Source: Dipteris shenzhenensis (taxonomy: Eukaryota; Polypodiophyta; Polypodiopsida; Gleicheniales). From it: a stretch of 64,000 nt of DNA. The notes below the pieces were generated by a model that was not told the DNA's origin, did not search any database, and saw only the letters and a list, made by a program, of their open reading frames with translations. Numbering within the stretch: the stretch's first letter is position 1; every line of letters starts with the position of its first letter. The stretch is taken from NCBI GenBank assembly GCA_047967505.1, contig CM106540.1; one strand, given 5' to 3'. A program made the position numbers and the translations under genes. Below are positions 44,291 through 54,576 of the stretch, one piece after another.

Positions 44291-44523
44291 CCTACCCCCA
44301 TCACTGCAGCTAGCACTTAATGCACTCACCTATAGAAAATGTATGCATTAAAAAAAAAAGAGAGAGAAAAAGCATGTTCTTACTTGGAAAGTACATGTCT
44401 TAGGCATGACAAAAGATGATCCTGCTCAAAATTTCATGTCTTGTGTTTCTTGCCCTATAAAAGAGAGGAAACATACCATTTTAAGGAAACTAGTTAGTGA
44501 AAGGAGGAGTTTGGAGAATCAAC
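44291..44523 (-). repeat. Arm repeat Z, copy 3 (minus, truncated)
   Basis: This matches 23803-24050 (TTCCTAC...CATCACT, CAGCTAGCACTTAA, AAAAGAGAGGAAACATACCAT, GGAGTTTGGAGAA). The match ends at about 44523, where unrelated A/T-rich DNA begins. Confidence 0.75.
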
Positions 44524-44599
44524 ATTTGGGATTTTTCTAGTATGTTTTTTTAAAGAAAAGAATGTGGTTTTTCAATTAAAAACCCTTGTGGACATTCAA

Positions 44600-45010
44600 A
44601 ACATAAAAAACACATTTTTAATAACTGGTCAATATACACCGGTTGACCAGTTATATATTGCTCGATGTATCCCAACACTAACCGGTATTTTCCTAAAAAT
44701 ACTGGACGGTGTTGGGATACACCAAACAGTATTTTCCTAAAAATATTGCTTCTTGAAAATACTAGACGGTGTTGGGATACACCAAATGGTCAAAAACACA
44801 CCGATCAGTGAATCACTACACCGATCAATATCCAATACACCGATTGGTGAAACCCTACACCGATCAGTGTATTGGGATTACACCAATTGGTGTGTACCAA
44901 TAGAACACGTGGCATGCATACATTGGCTGCAAACACCAACTGATGTGGAGACAATATACAGGCTGGTATGTGGAGTTGGGTTCTATAAAAGGGCTTCTCC
45001 ATGTCTTTTT
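44600..45010 (+). promoter_or_regulatory. Promoter-like region with iterated ACACCGATCAGTG motifs
   Basis: Short palindromic motifs recur: GGTGTTGGGATACACCAAA twice (44707, 44770), and ACACCGATCAGTG or variants about five times between 44797 and 44895. A G-box-like CACGTGG lies at 44903-44909. TATA-like CTATAAAAG lies at 44983-44991, followed ~25 bp later by a pyrimidine-rich start-like region. It could be the U3 of an unrecognised LTR or the subterminal region of a DNA transposon. No gene is identified downstream. Confidence 0.4.
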
Positions 45011-45129
45011 TTACCTTATGCTAAAATTCACCACAAATCTCCATATTTCCCCGCATCCCTACTATTTTCCATTGCTTGTAGCCTTCTCCTTCAGGATTTT
45101 GGTGGGCCTCTAGCCCCACTATTTTTTTC

Positions 45130-45720
45130 AGCTAGGGCTAGGTGATGGCTTGCTTCAGCCAGCTAGATTCACCTCACCTCAACTGAGAGAAGAGAGAGAA
45201 ATATGTCATGTGTTTATGCTTGCTTGCTTCTGTGTGTGTGTGCTTGCATGATGTGTTTCACTTGGGGCCGGATGATGACTCGCTTCAGCTAGTTATATTC
45301 ATCTCACCTCGAGTGACATTCTAGTAGTATCATGATTAAGGTCAAGTGATGGCTTGCTTCAGGTGGCTGGATTCACCTCGCCCCAATGGAGAGAGAAAAA
45401 GAGAGAGAGGGCAAGAGAGAGATGAATATGTGTGATGCCTATTTATGCTTTCTTATATGTGTTTGCATGTATGATGTCTATCACTTGGGGGCGGATGATG
45501 ACTTGCTTTGGCCGTTTGGATTCATCTCATCTTGAGTGACGTTCTATTAGGTAGTATCATGATCAAGGCCAGGTGATGGCTTGCTTCGTTCGGTTGGATT
45601 CACCTCGCTTTGGTCTACTATCGTATATTCATATATATTGTACATAGTTGTCAATAGAGCTGGTTATTTTCTAGATGATAGCTCACTTTGGCCAGTTGGA
45701 TTCATCTTGACGATGACCTT
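45130..45720 (+). repeat. Tandem array of a ~36-bp motif within ~220-bp units
   Basis: GRTGATGGCTTGCTTCAGCC followed by AGNTNGATTCACCTC recurs at about 45136, 45266, 45340, 45486, 45568 and 45676. Every second copy belongs to a larger ~220-bp repeat that also contains GTGACATTCTAGTAGTATCATGAT. Each motif begins (A)GGTGA or GATGA and ends TCACC or TCATC, so the ends are self-complementary. Confidence 0.75.
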
Positions 45721-46085
45721 CCCATTGAGCTCAAGATGTGTGATCACACAATGTTGATCTAGATCATCTTGGTTCATTACATCGTGATGATTGTTGTTAT
45801 ATGTTTTCCTGTATTTTCTTTTATAGCCTATCCTCATTCAATAGCTTGATATGGTTTCTTGGAGTAATTTGTATGAGGTGCGCTATTGCTTGTAGGGTCC
45901 ACGTTATAATTATCTATTAGAAATTCATGTTAGTAGAATATATACAAACCCTTTTAAGGTTAGGGTTAGGGGATCTAACCCTTTCTTTTATAGCACTCTA
46001 TAAGGTTAGTGCTATGCACATATGATCACGTGATGGTGCTATGCACACATGATCACATGATGTTGAGCGTGAACTCTCAACATCA
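45721..46085. other. Unassigned A/T-rich DNA before copia C
   Basis: No gene was seen. It contains a ~28-bp direct duplication (GTGCTATGCACA(T/C)ATGATCAC, 46010-46065) and AACCCTTTTAAGGTTAGGGTTAGGG. Confidence 0.45.
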
Positions 46086-46239
46086 TTCTTATTGCCTGTT
46101 GATGGAAAATCGTCACTAGGAAGTGACAGTGTGGTCAAATACCACTTTTGTTAGTTTTGTAGATTTGCCCTTGTGAGGCAGAAGTTGTGTTTTTTGCAAT
46201 GACAGAATATTTTTGCAATGTTTTTTAATGGTGTCTGAT

Positions 46240-47030
46240 GCTCTTTCATAGATAGTCACTCAAAAGCTTGACAAGAACAACTTCCAAGCATGGAAGTTTA
46301 GAATGATGAATTTCCTTAAGGGAAAAGGCTATTGGGAGTTCATTACTAGAGCTGAACAAGAACAAGTTATTCCTAATGTTCCCAATCAACAGGAGTTGCA
46401 AGCATTTAAAGGATGGCATGAGAGAGCCAAAAACGTTATGTATTAGTATTTCAGATTCTATGATTGTGCATATTCAGGATGCAAGCACACTGAAGGAGGC
46501 ATGGGATACTTTGACAAAAATGTACAGCACAAATATGCAAGCCAGGAAAATGCAGCTCACAAGCAGGAGTTGCATAATGTGCAGAGAGAAAATATGAGCA
46601 TCAATGACTACCACATGAAGGTGAAGAAGATTGTAGATGCACTTGCTTCCATTGGGTCACCAGTGGAAGATGATGATTTAGTTTCTGTGACCTTGAATGG
46701 TCTAGAAAAGGATTATGCATAGTTCCAGACATCCATTGCTGTCCGTGAAAAATTTCCTGATTTTGAGGAGTTGATTGCTCTTCTAATTTCTGAAGAGCAC
46801 AGAAATGGTGGTGCATCTTCTTCAAGAGGAACTTCAAAAGAAATTGTCTTCTACTCAAATGCTAGCAGAGGTAGAGAGCAGGTCGATCTAGAGGCCGTGG
46901 TAGAATTCAGAATATGCAACAAATTCAAGAAAACCAATCCTATGGAGGAGGACATGGTAACCTTAGAGGCAGGGGGAGCTAAAGGGGTCGTGGTGGATGG
47001 CAGAGAGGCCAAATTCAAACAGCAATGTTG
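46240..47030 (+). pseudogene. Copia C gag
   Basis: Gag is recognisable from LDKNNFQAWKFRMMNFLKGK (about 46268) through SINDYHMKVKKIVDALASIG to the RG-rich linker and a damaged knuckle (YYYGKMGHMAKDC, first Cys lost). TAG at 46720-46722 replaces a CAG seen in copia A and B. Frame changes occur near 46435 and 46880. Confidence 0.85.
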
Positions 47031-48972
47031 AATGCTACTACTATGGTAAAATGGGTCATATGGCTAAAGATTGCTACAAAAAGTAGAATGACATCATGAA
47101 TGGAAAAATGCAGCAAGGCAATTATGCATCCTCCAGTAGATAGGGTGATGACAGAAATGAGCATTTGTTTATGGTACAGCACATGACCAATTCTGTGACA
47201 AGCGCAGAAGAAGGTAATGATGTGTGGTATGTTGACTCAAGTGCATCAAACCACATGACAGGTCATGCAGAATGGATGCATGATGCAAGGAAAATGGAAA
47301 GACCAGGATTTGTGGAGACTGGTGATGATACTACACATCCTATTATGCAGATTGGTAAAATTCCTTTGTTTATGCAAGATGGGAAAAAGAAATACCTGTC
47401 TGATGTATTTCATGTCCTAAATATCACCAAGAACCCGGTCTCTGTTGGTTAAATGGATGAGCAGGGCTTGCAAGTCAGATTTAATCCTCATGGATGCTTT
47501 GTTGAGGATATGAAAAATAAAGGTCGCTTGATAGCAAAAGGGAAGAAGAAGGGAAAGATGTTTACATTGGATGTAGACATGCCTGAATTGAGTGCAACAA
47601 TGTTTGCACATGGGACCAGTATTCCTTCTGTTGTTACACCTGGAGTAAGGAAGACAAGGGATGTTTTGAGAGCACCTAGTAGTGAGCCTATTTTGCGCAG
47701 GTCTACTAGAGTTAAGTATCCTATGGATAGGCTGAAATATGATGGATTCCATTCACTATGCCTATATGGTCAAAGTGATACATGAACCAGAACCCACTTC
47801 TTTTGAGCAAGCCATGGGAAAAGAAAAATGGGAGAAAGCCATGGCTGAAGAAATGGTGAAGCATAATGCAGATGTTTCTGTGAGCAGATACAAGGCAAGA
47901 TTAGTTTTCAAGGGGTATGCACAGACATATGGCATTGATTATGAAGAAACATTCAGTATAGTTGCAAGGATGGCAACTATAAGAGTAGTCATTGCTATGG
48001 CTGCTTCAAAGGGATGGTATTTACATTAGATGGATGTAAATAATCCCTTCTTGCATGGTGATTTGCAAGAAGAGGTCTATATGGAGCAGCTACCAAGAAG
48101 CAAGCACCCAGAGCATGGTTTGACAAGATAGGACAGTAACTTGTTACTATTGGCTTTTAGATTTCCATGGCAGATTTCTCACTTTATCTGAGAAAAATAG
48201 AGAAAGGCATTATGTTGCTTGTCATTTATGTTGATGATTTGATCATCACAGGTGATAGTGATGAAGATATCCTTCATTTGAAAATGCTATTGAAGCAGAA
48301 TATTGAGATGAAGGATTTGGGAGAGCTGCGTTACTTCTTGGGCATTGAGGTGATTAGATCCACAAGGGGGATATGGCTCTTGCAGAGACAGTATGGATTG
48401 GACATGCTGTCCAAATATGGGATGACAGGTTGTAAGCCTATTTCAGTTCCTTTGGAGCAGAATGTGAAGTAGAGTGCAGATGCAGGTGAGCTTCTAGAAG
48501 ACCCTACTATGTATAGACGCATAGTAGGAAGTTTGATTTATATGACTATTACCAAGCCAGATTTGAGATATGTTGTTGGGTTGGTAAGTTAGTTTATGCA
48601 ATCTCCAAGGAAACTGCATTTGGATGTGGCTAGATGCATACTGAGGCAACAATGGCTGCATGTGAGGTAGCTTGGTTGCGTAAGCTACTTTATGATATGC
48701 ATTAGTCTATAGATGGGCTAGTTGTCATTTATTATGACAACATGAGCAGTATACACTTGGCAAATAACCTAGTCTATCATGCTAGAACAAAGCACATTTA
48801 GGTGCATTATCACTATGTGCGGGAGAAGGTTCTAGTAGGTTTTATTGATCTGGTTTATGGCAGCATAGAGGATCAGGTAGCTGACATATTCACGAAGGCA
48901 TTGGGTATAGAGAAGCTGCACAAGTTCAGAGACCTGCTTGGGGTACAGGAATTGGGATTGAGCTTGAGGGGG
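47031..48972 (+). pseudogene. Copia C protease, truncated integrase, RT and RNase H
   Basis: Protease DVWYVDSSAS (active-site G of DSG changed to S), then pre-integrase to MFAHGTS, then the deletion junction, then RT fragments ([33 protein letters not shown] near 48226) and RNase H pieces ending HYHYVREKVLVG. TAG codons at 47084, 48027, 48158, 48590 and 48703 all sit where a sister copy has CAG. Part of RNase H (around 48645) is deleted. Confidence 0.88.
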
Positions 48973-48974
48973 AG

Positions 48975-49332
48975 TGTTGAGATATCGAGCTCCACTCATG
49001 ATATGCCAGGGTGACCATTGTGCATTTATGTCACCGACTTGTTAGCTGCAAATGTGGTTGGTACACCGCCCTTGAATAATAGCTAGATGATAGATATCTT
49101 TATGTACTCTAGTTACGGGCTCAGTTAGTATGCCGCCTAGGTTAGCTAAGTTTGGTTTGAGACCCACATATAGGGTTCATCTATTCCTTTTGTACTTAGA
49201 GAGAGTTCTTTTGGCTTTCACAACTAAGAAGAGCAGAACTATTTTCAACCTCCACCTTTGTGTGTATTCCCCCATTGTGTATGTGAGAAAGCTGCAAGTG
49301 ATACTCCTTACTTCTCTCCCACTCTCTTCACA
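48975..49332 (+). repeat. Copia C 3' LTR
   Basis: 358 bp, TGTTGAGATATC...CTCTTCACA. Related to the copia A LTR. The next bases (CATCAAGGGAGG) are the edge of the G2 gypsy LTR sequence. Confidence 0.88.
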
Positions 49333-50429
49333 CATCAAGGGAGGAGGGTCATGCGTTATTTGAAAGGAAGGATGGGGGGAAGAAATCAAAGTACTAGCTA
49401 GGTGGCTTTACAAGAATGAGCGTGCCCCATCAAGGAATATCCCCCTCCTTTCATAGCCAAGAGAGGGGGTCTCTCCTAATAAATGCATCCTCCCACATGC
49501 ATGGTGCCATGGATGAATTTTTCATATTATTTTTGTTAAGAAGCGAAACTTTTATATTGGTGTTGATGAAAGTTTGTATGCCTTGATAAAAATAAAGGTT
49601 TGAAGAATTCGCCAAGATTTGAAACTTTTATGAGAAAAAATTTAAAGTTTCACCAGGATTTACAAATTTGTCTTTAAAATTAAAAATAAAATATATAAAA
49701 GTGTAATATTTTCTATAAATATTGTAAAATTTAAAAAACTAGCTCATTAAACTTTCACCAAGATCTTATATTAATAGATAAGTATAGCTTTGATAAAAAC
49801 ATCCCTTCATGGTGTGTGTGGAAGAGTCTCCCATGTTGGCTAAGCGGTTACACACTCTCAATTGTGTGTGACAACCCTTTGCCTCATTTTCCCACATAAA
49901 TCAACCCCCATATCCCAAGTCTAAGATACTCCCTTGGTCTCTTCCCAATTTTATAATACGTTTAAACATCTAGGAGGACAAGTGGAGGATTGGCACAAGG
50001 AATCTTGCCATTTCATCCTACTTTCCCATTATTTAACTTGCATTCTTGGACTTTCTACACCCCCCCCCACATGGGCCTATCCTACATGGAGGGAATAATC
50101 CAATATAATATCCATCTCCACCTATTTTATATTACTTCTCCCATGGTCCTTGGGCCATGTCTCACTAAATGCCGATGTGGGACTACCTAGGTGGAGGGGT
50201 GGTACATGGCCTGAGGATCCATGCCACCTTATCATTTTATATTATTACTACCATGGATTATGTACAACACACCTTATGGGTCCTCTTACGTGGAAGGGTG
50301 GCACATGGTCATGCCCTACCACCTCAACCGTGGGCCTTATGCACACCATATTTTATTATACTATTGCCACACATACAAGCACACACACATATATATGCCT
50401 TTTACTTTGGTTAAATTTATCCATAACAA
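49333..50429 (-). repeat. LTR of minus-strand gypsy G2 (with an insertion)
   Basis: The LTR starts (minus) at 50429 with TGTTATGGATAAATTTAACC, directly after a polypurine tract (CTAGGGGGGGAA, 50430-50441). It matches 53056-53828 and contains CATGGGCCTATCCTACATGG, a C-run and CACATACAAGCACACAC. A 301-bp insertion at 49507-49807 is absent from the second copy. Confidence 0.8.
49507..49807. mobile_element. A/T-rich MITE-like insertion in the G2 LTR
   Basis: This 301-bp A/T-rich segment is flanked by the 7-bp direct repeat CATGGTG (49500-49506 and 49808-49814). The homologous LTR at 53056-53828 has an empty site (CATGCATAGTGTGTGTGG near 53212). The ends have weak inverted similarity (GGATGAATTTTTC and AAAAACATCC). 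It has no coding capacity. Confidence 0.75.
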
Positions 50430-50441
50430 TTCCCCCCCTAG

Positions 50442-51250
50442 GCAGGGAATACACAGCATTTCCATGCCTGGGACCATCATGCACAAAGAAGGGCTTGAGA
50501 TAACACTTGTTGATCACCTTCTTGCCATATGGCTCATGCAGCTCCTGAACTTGTACAGACCGATTGCTATGTTCCTTGATGGCTTTGTATGGACCAATCC
50601 ACAATGGTAGGAACTTCTTATCCATTTGGTGGTCCAATCTGTCATCAAAGCATAGCACAATATCCCCCTCAGCAAAGTGTCTTTCCCATCCCTTGCAAAT
50701 TTTAGCATCCAAGCGGGCCTTTTGTTGATTCTTTTGGATCTCTGTTTGATGTAGTGCAAGGCATCGGTTTCATCTAACTTCTCAAGTTGTACCAACCTGG
50801 CCTCTACATGTTCATCTTCTATCATCCTCTATTCTTGTGCCAATCTCAAGGCTGGAATCTCTATCTCTAGTGGTAAAACTACCTCAGTACCATACACAAA
50901 CTCAAAAGGAGTGTGACCTGTAGACGTTTTATGAGTGATGTTGTAAGCCCACACACCTTCGATGACCTTCTGATTGGCAAAGTTCCAATGCTTGTTGATG
51001 TCGTGGAACCAAGCCTTCACTCCGCACCTTCCACCTTCCACTAACTTGTTCACACGAGTTGAGAATCTTCTTGCACCTCAAGTTGTTTGATGCGATTTTC
51101 TTGTGCTTTTGTAGACCAAAAATGAGTGCCGAGTACTCACCTTGGTTGCAAGTTTGTTGGTGCAGACTTGATATAATAATACACCTCACCCCTTGGTGAA
51201 GTGAGCTCCACACCCACACTAGTAGCCTTGGTCAAAGGTTTGTATGTGTC
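50442..51250 (-). pseudogene. Gypsy G2 RNase H scrap and integrase C-terminus
   Basis: On the minus strand, a block near 51180-51100 resembles the second, archaeal-type RNase H of Tat-lineage gypsy elements (NQGEYSALIFGLQKH). It is followed after a deletion by the integrase end: NQKVIEGVWAYNITHKTSTGHTPF, VYGTEVVLPLEIEIPALRLA, then RPAWMLKFARDGKD-type and FLPLWIGPYKAIKE, reaching the polypurine tract. Frame changes near 50826 and 50715 and missing domains make it non-functional. Confidence 0.75.
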
Positions 51251-52035
51251 GTCAAATTGGAGGAGCCGAGATGTCATCATACCAAGACTAAAATCCGGAC
51301 ATCCCAAGTTTCTTGGTAGTCCAAGATAGGTAGAAGGAGAGGGTGGGGAGAATTCAATACTTGAGCAAGACGTTCAGCACCAAATAAACTTGCAATCCTT
51401 TGTTGATAGTTTATCTTTAGACCAAAAAGAATTACATTTTGAAGCTCAAAATGAGGCACAAAAGTTGATTAGGTACAAAGGGATTCCTTGGTTGAAAACA
51501 TTACCAACCATAGTCGAGAGCCCTAGAAACCTTTGTAGTGAGATCGAGAAGAGATCATTCAAGATTTGCTTATCCACATGAATTAATAAGCAGATGTGCC
51601 AAATCTCCCCCCAAGATTGGGGAGCATCCCACCCTTCAAAGAATGTCATCCTTTTAATTACCTCCAATGTAGCAAGTAGCTCAATCACCGCACAATGAGT
51701 AGAATTGAAACCAAAGTCCTCCCAGTGTATCACTAGTTCTTCACCTTGAATCATCCATGGTGTATCATCCCACCCATCATCTCCTTGAACCATGCACCCA
51801 AATCCTTGAACTCATTGAGAAGTGACATGAATATCCACCCTCCTCATGTGGCGTGCATCCAAGGAGTGAACTTGAAAAAGTTCAGAATCTATGATCTAGT
51901 ATCAGATATGAATAGAGAACATGAAATGAAGTACTTTTGCTTTTTACAACAAGAGGAAACTCCCTACAGTTAGAGAGTTACAGTTCATGAGATTTCACCA
52001 TATAAGCAATATCATTACACTTTCATCACTTCCTA
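51251..52035. other. Unassigned region with one minus-strand open stretch
   Basis: A 115-codon minus-strand frame (51793-51446; contains DDGWDDTPWMIQGEEL and FFEGWDAPQSWGEIWHIC) has non-random tryptophan-rich composition. I do not recognise it. It could be upstream gypsy G2 sequence or a captured gene piece. Confidence 0.3.
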
Positions 52036-52040
52036 TTTGT

Positions 52041-52094
52041 TGGCCCATTGGTAAGATTTCCTTTTGTGAATGGGGAGGTCTTGGGTTCAATTCC
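52041..52094 (+). ncRNA. tRNA-like A and B boxes, possible SINE head
   Basis: TGGCCCATTGGTAAG (52041-52055) fits a Pol III A box and GGTTCAATTCC (52084-52094) a B box, with 28 bp between, as in tRNA-derived SINEs. The sequence does not fold as an obvious intact tRNA. No poly(A) or T-rich tail or target duplication was identified, so the body and end are unclear. Confidence 0.4.
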
Positions 52095-52097
52095 CAC

Positions 52098-52790
52098 TCA
52101 AAGATGCGTGGCACCACACAGAAGACATGCAAGAACCCAGAAGATGTGCAAGAACCACAGTCGGAAGGTGCAAGAACTATGAAGTCCTGCAACCACAGAG
52201 ATGCAAAAATACGAGTAGAAGACATGCAGATTGGAGGCACAGAAGCAGAGAACTGCACACAAAAGGTGCTGTAGAACTACACCCAGCCATAGGAGCAATG
52301 AATTTTATGTGGTCGACTAGAAGATGCATGGCAGCACACAGAAGATGCGCAAGAACCCAGAAGATGCATAAGAACTGGAGGCTTGGGGAGGGTCACTCAT
52401 CATATGTAACCCTATCATGTGAGTTCAATAGAAGGATATTTTTTATTTCTAAAATTTACAAAAATATATATACATAAGGGACTATTTAAAATAGTTTTGG
52501 AAAAAAATTATAGATTTGTATAGAAAAGGGGTACATTTTATTGATGAAAAATGTACAAATAAGTTATTTTAAAAATAGGCCTTGAATGCATGTGATATAG
52601 AGGGTTTATACATAGTGATCCCCCAGAGACCGTAGGCAGAAGGCGCAAAAACTATGAAGTTCTGGAGCCGCAGAGACGGAGAACCATGAATAGAAGACAC
52701 GTAGATTGGAGGCACAAAAGCAAAGAACTGCACATGGAAGGTGTTGTAGAACTACACCCAATAGTAGGAGTAATGAATTTTATGCCACTA
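52098..52790. repeat. Tandem duplication of a ~225-bp unit, second unit split by a MITE
   Basis: Unit 1 (52098-52323) and unit 2 (52324-52381 plus 52629-52795) share ATGCnTGGCA(C/G)CACACAGAAG, AACTATGAAGT(C/T)CTG, GGTG(C/T)TGTAGAACTACACCCA and GAGTAATGAATTTTATG-type segments. AGAAGATGCGCAAGAACCC is further iterated inside. Confidence 0.75.
52382..52628 (-). mobile_element. hAT-like MITE, copy 3 (inverted)
   Basis: This 247-bp copy matches the reverse complement of copies 1 and 2. Flanks ACTGGAGG (52374-52381) and ACCGTAGG (52629-52636) agree at 6 of 8 positions, consistent with an older 8-bp duplication. Confidence 0.88.
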
Positions 52791-52795
52791 GCCAT

Positions 52796-53055
52796 GGAGA
52801 TTTCGATCCTAGTAGCCACACCATTTCTATTAACTAGGAAACAATTCAAGATAAGAGGCTAGATGCTAGGCATGGCAACGCTCAAGGGCCATATAGGAAA
52901 AGGGAACGTGAGGGGAGAAGCATTAACATGGGTGGGGGAAAAGGGATTAAGAGGGGTGAGAATGAAGAGGGAGACTATGGCACAAGGGGAGATGGAGAGG
53001 GGAAAGAGGAGCATGTACATAATGGGACGAGAAATGTAGAGATGGAGACATCAAG
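52796..53055 (+). other. Unassigned open stretch beside the G2 LTR
   Basis: About 75 plus-strand codons (52849-53073) are open, with charged, glycine-rich composition (INMGGGKGIKRGENEEGDYG). They run into the LTR-like repeat. No family was recognised. Confidence 0.3.
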
Positions 53056-53828
53056 GGAGGAGATTCATGCTTGATTTGAAAGGAAGGATGGGGGAAGAAA
53101 TCAAAGTACTAGCTAGGTGGCTTTACAAGAATGAGTGTGTCCCATCAAGGAATAGCCCCCTCCTTTTATAGCCAAGAGAGGGGGCCTCTCCCAATGAATG
53201 CATCCTCCCACATGCATAGTGTGTGTGGAAGAGTCTCCCATGTGGGCTAGGTGGTTACGCACTCTCAATTGTGTGCAACAACCCTTTGGCTTATTTTCCC
53301 ACATAAATCAACCCCCATATCCCAAGTCTAAGATACTCCCTTGGTCTCTTCCCAATTTTTAATACATTTAAACATCTAGGAGGACAAGTGGAGGGTTGGC
53401 AAAAGGAATCTTGCCACCTCATCCTACTTTCCCATTATGTAACTTGCATTCTTGGACTTTCTACACCCCCCCCACATGGGCCTATCCTACATGGAGGGAA
53501 TAATCCAATATAATATCCATCTCCACCTATTTTATATTACTTCTCCCATGGTCCTTGGGCCATATCTCACTAAATGCAGGCATGGGACTGCCTAGGTGGA
53601 GGGGTGGTACATGGAGGATCCATGCCACCTTATCAATTTCTATTATTACTACCATGTATTATGTACAACACACCTTATGGGTCCTCTTACATGGAAGGGT
53701 GGCACATGATCATGCCTTGCCATGTCAACCCTGGGCCTTATGCACACCATATTTTATTATACTATTACCACACATACAAGCACACACATATTTATGCCTT
53801 TTACTTTGGTCAAATCTATCCATAATAG
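53056..53828 (-). repeat. Solo-type LTR of the gypsy G2 family
   Basis: This matches 49333-50429 (minus its 301-bp insertion) and starts on the minus strand with TATTATGGATAGATTTGACC, where the other copy has TGTTATGG. It directly abuts a copia gag frame at 53829 and has no G2 coding sequence next to it. No clean target duplication was found. Confidence 0.7.
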
Positions 53829-54576
53829 TGGTGAAAGCAGTGAGAGCTTCAACATCCTCTAAATCTTGTTCTTCATCTATCTCTATTTCTTCCACAAGAT
53901 TTGCTGAAATTTTCTTCTTTGCATAGAACTCTTTCTCAAAATGTCTAGGTTTTCCACAAAAGTTGCACTTCATCTTGCTCTTGCCCTTGAAGTTGCTTTT
54001 GGCCAAATATGCCCAGTTTTCTTTGTAGTCATTCGTTTGTTTGATTTTCCTTGCCTCAATTTCCACCAAACCAATCTCTAGTATATTGGTGAGAGTAGTG
54101 ACAATAGTGTCATATTCATCCATTAGGCTTCTAAGTAAGATAGCAATTACAATGTCATCATCAAGATTAAACTTAATGCCAGATAACTGAGTCAATATGC
54201 TCTTCATGGAGTTTAATTGTGAAGAGATGGATTCTCCTCTATCCAATTTCAAATCCAAGAATTTGATGAGCAAGCTAAACTTGGAACACCTCCCCTATGC
54301 TCCAAAGACAAGCTCAAGATGATTGCATGCAGCATGAGCAGTCTCACAGCCATCAATGTGGTGAATAAAAGAATCACTTAATTCAAGAGAAATTATGGCT
54401 AGTGCTTTTTCATCCTTAGCAAGCCATAAAGCTTCTCATTCCCTAGTGGTTGGTTTCTTTTCTTTTCCATCAGCCACATTTGAGATCCCCTTTTTCATGA
54501 GAATAAATTTCAATTTGGTCTGCCAGGTATGAAAACCCCCTCCCTCAAACTTATCTATCTTGATTTTGGAGGCCAT
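53829..54576 (-). pseudogene. Copia F gag
   Basis: From ATG 54576 (MASKIKIDKFEGGGFHTWQT) the minus-strand frame shows copia Gag: LKFILMKKGISNV, LIKFLDLKLDRGESISSQL, LSGIKFNLDDDIVIAILLRSL. The knuckle is CNFCGKPRHFEKEFY, whose last Cys is changed, then an acidic tail ending at 53829. Stops occur near 54440 and 54295. A G2 LTR replaces the rest of the element. Confidence 0.88.

Larger units (their letters stand above)
46086..49332 (+). mobile_element. Copia C: degenerate copia with internal deletion
   Basis: This begins in leader sequence homologous to copia B (TGTTGATG(C/G)AAAATCGTC, 31396) without a 5' LTR and ends with an LTR at 48975-49332. Domain order is gag, protease, truncated integrase, RT and RNase H. 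A deletion at about 47622 removes the integrase core, joining MFAHGTS directly to IPSVVTPGVRKTRD. Many stops and further small deletions make it an old copy of the copia A subfamily. Confidence 0.9.
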
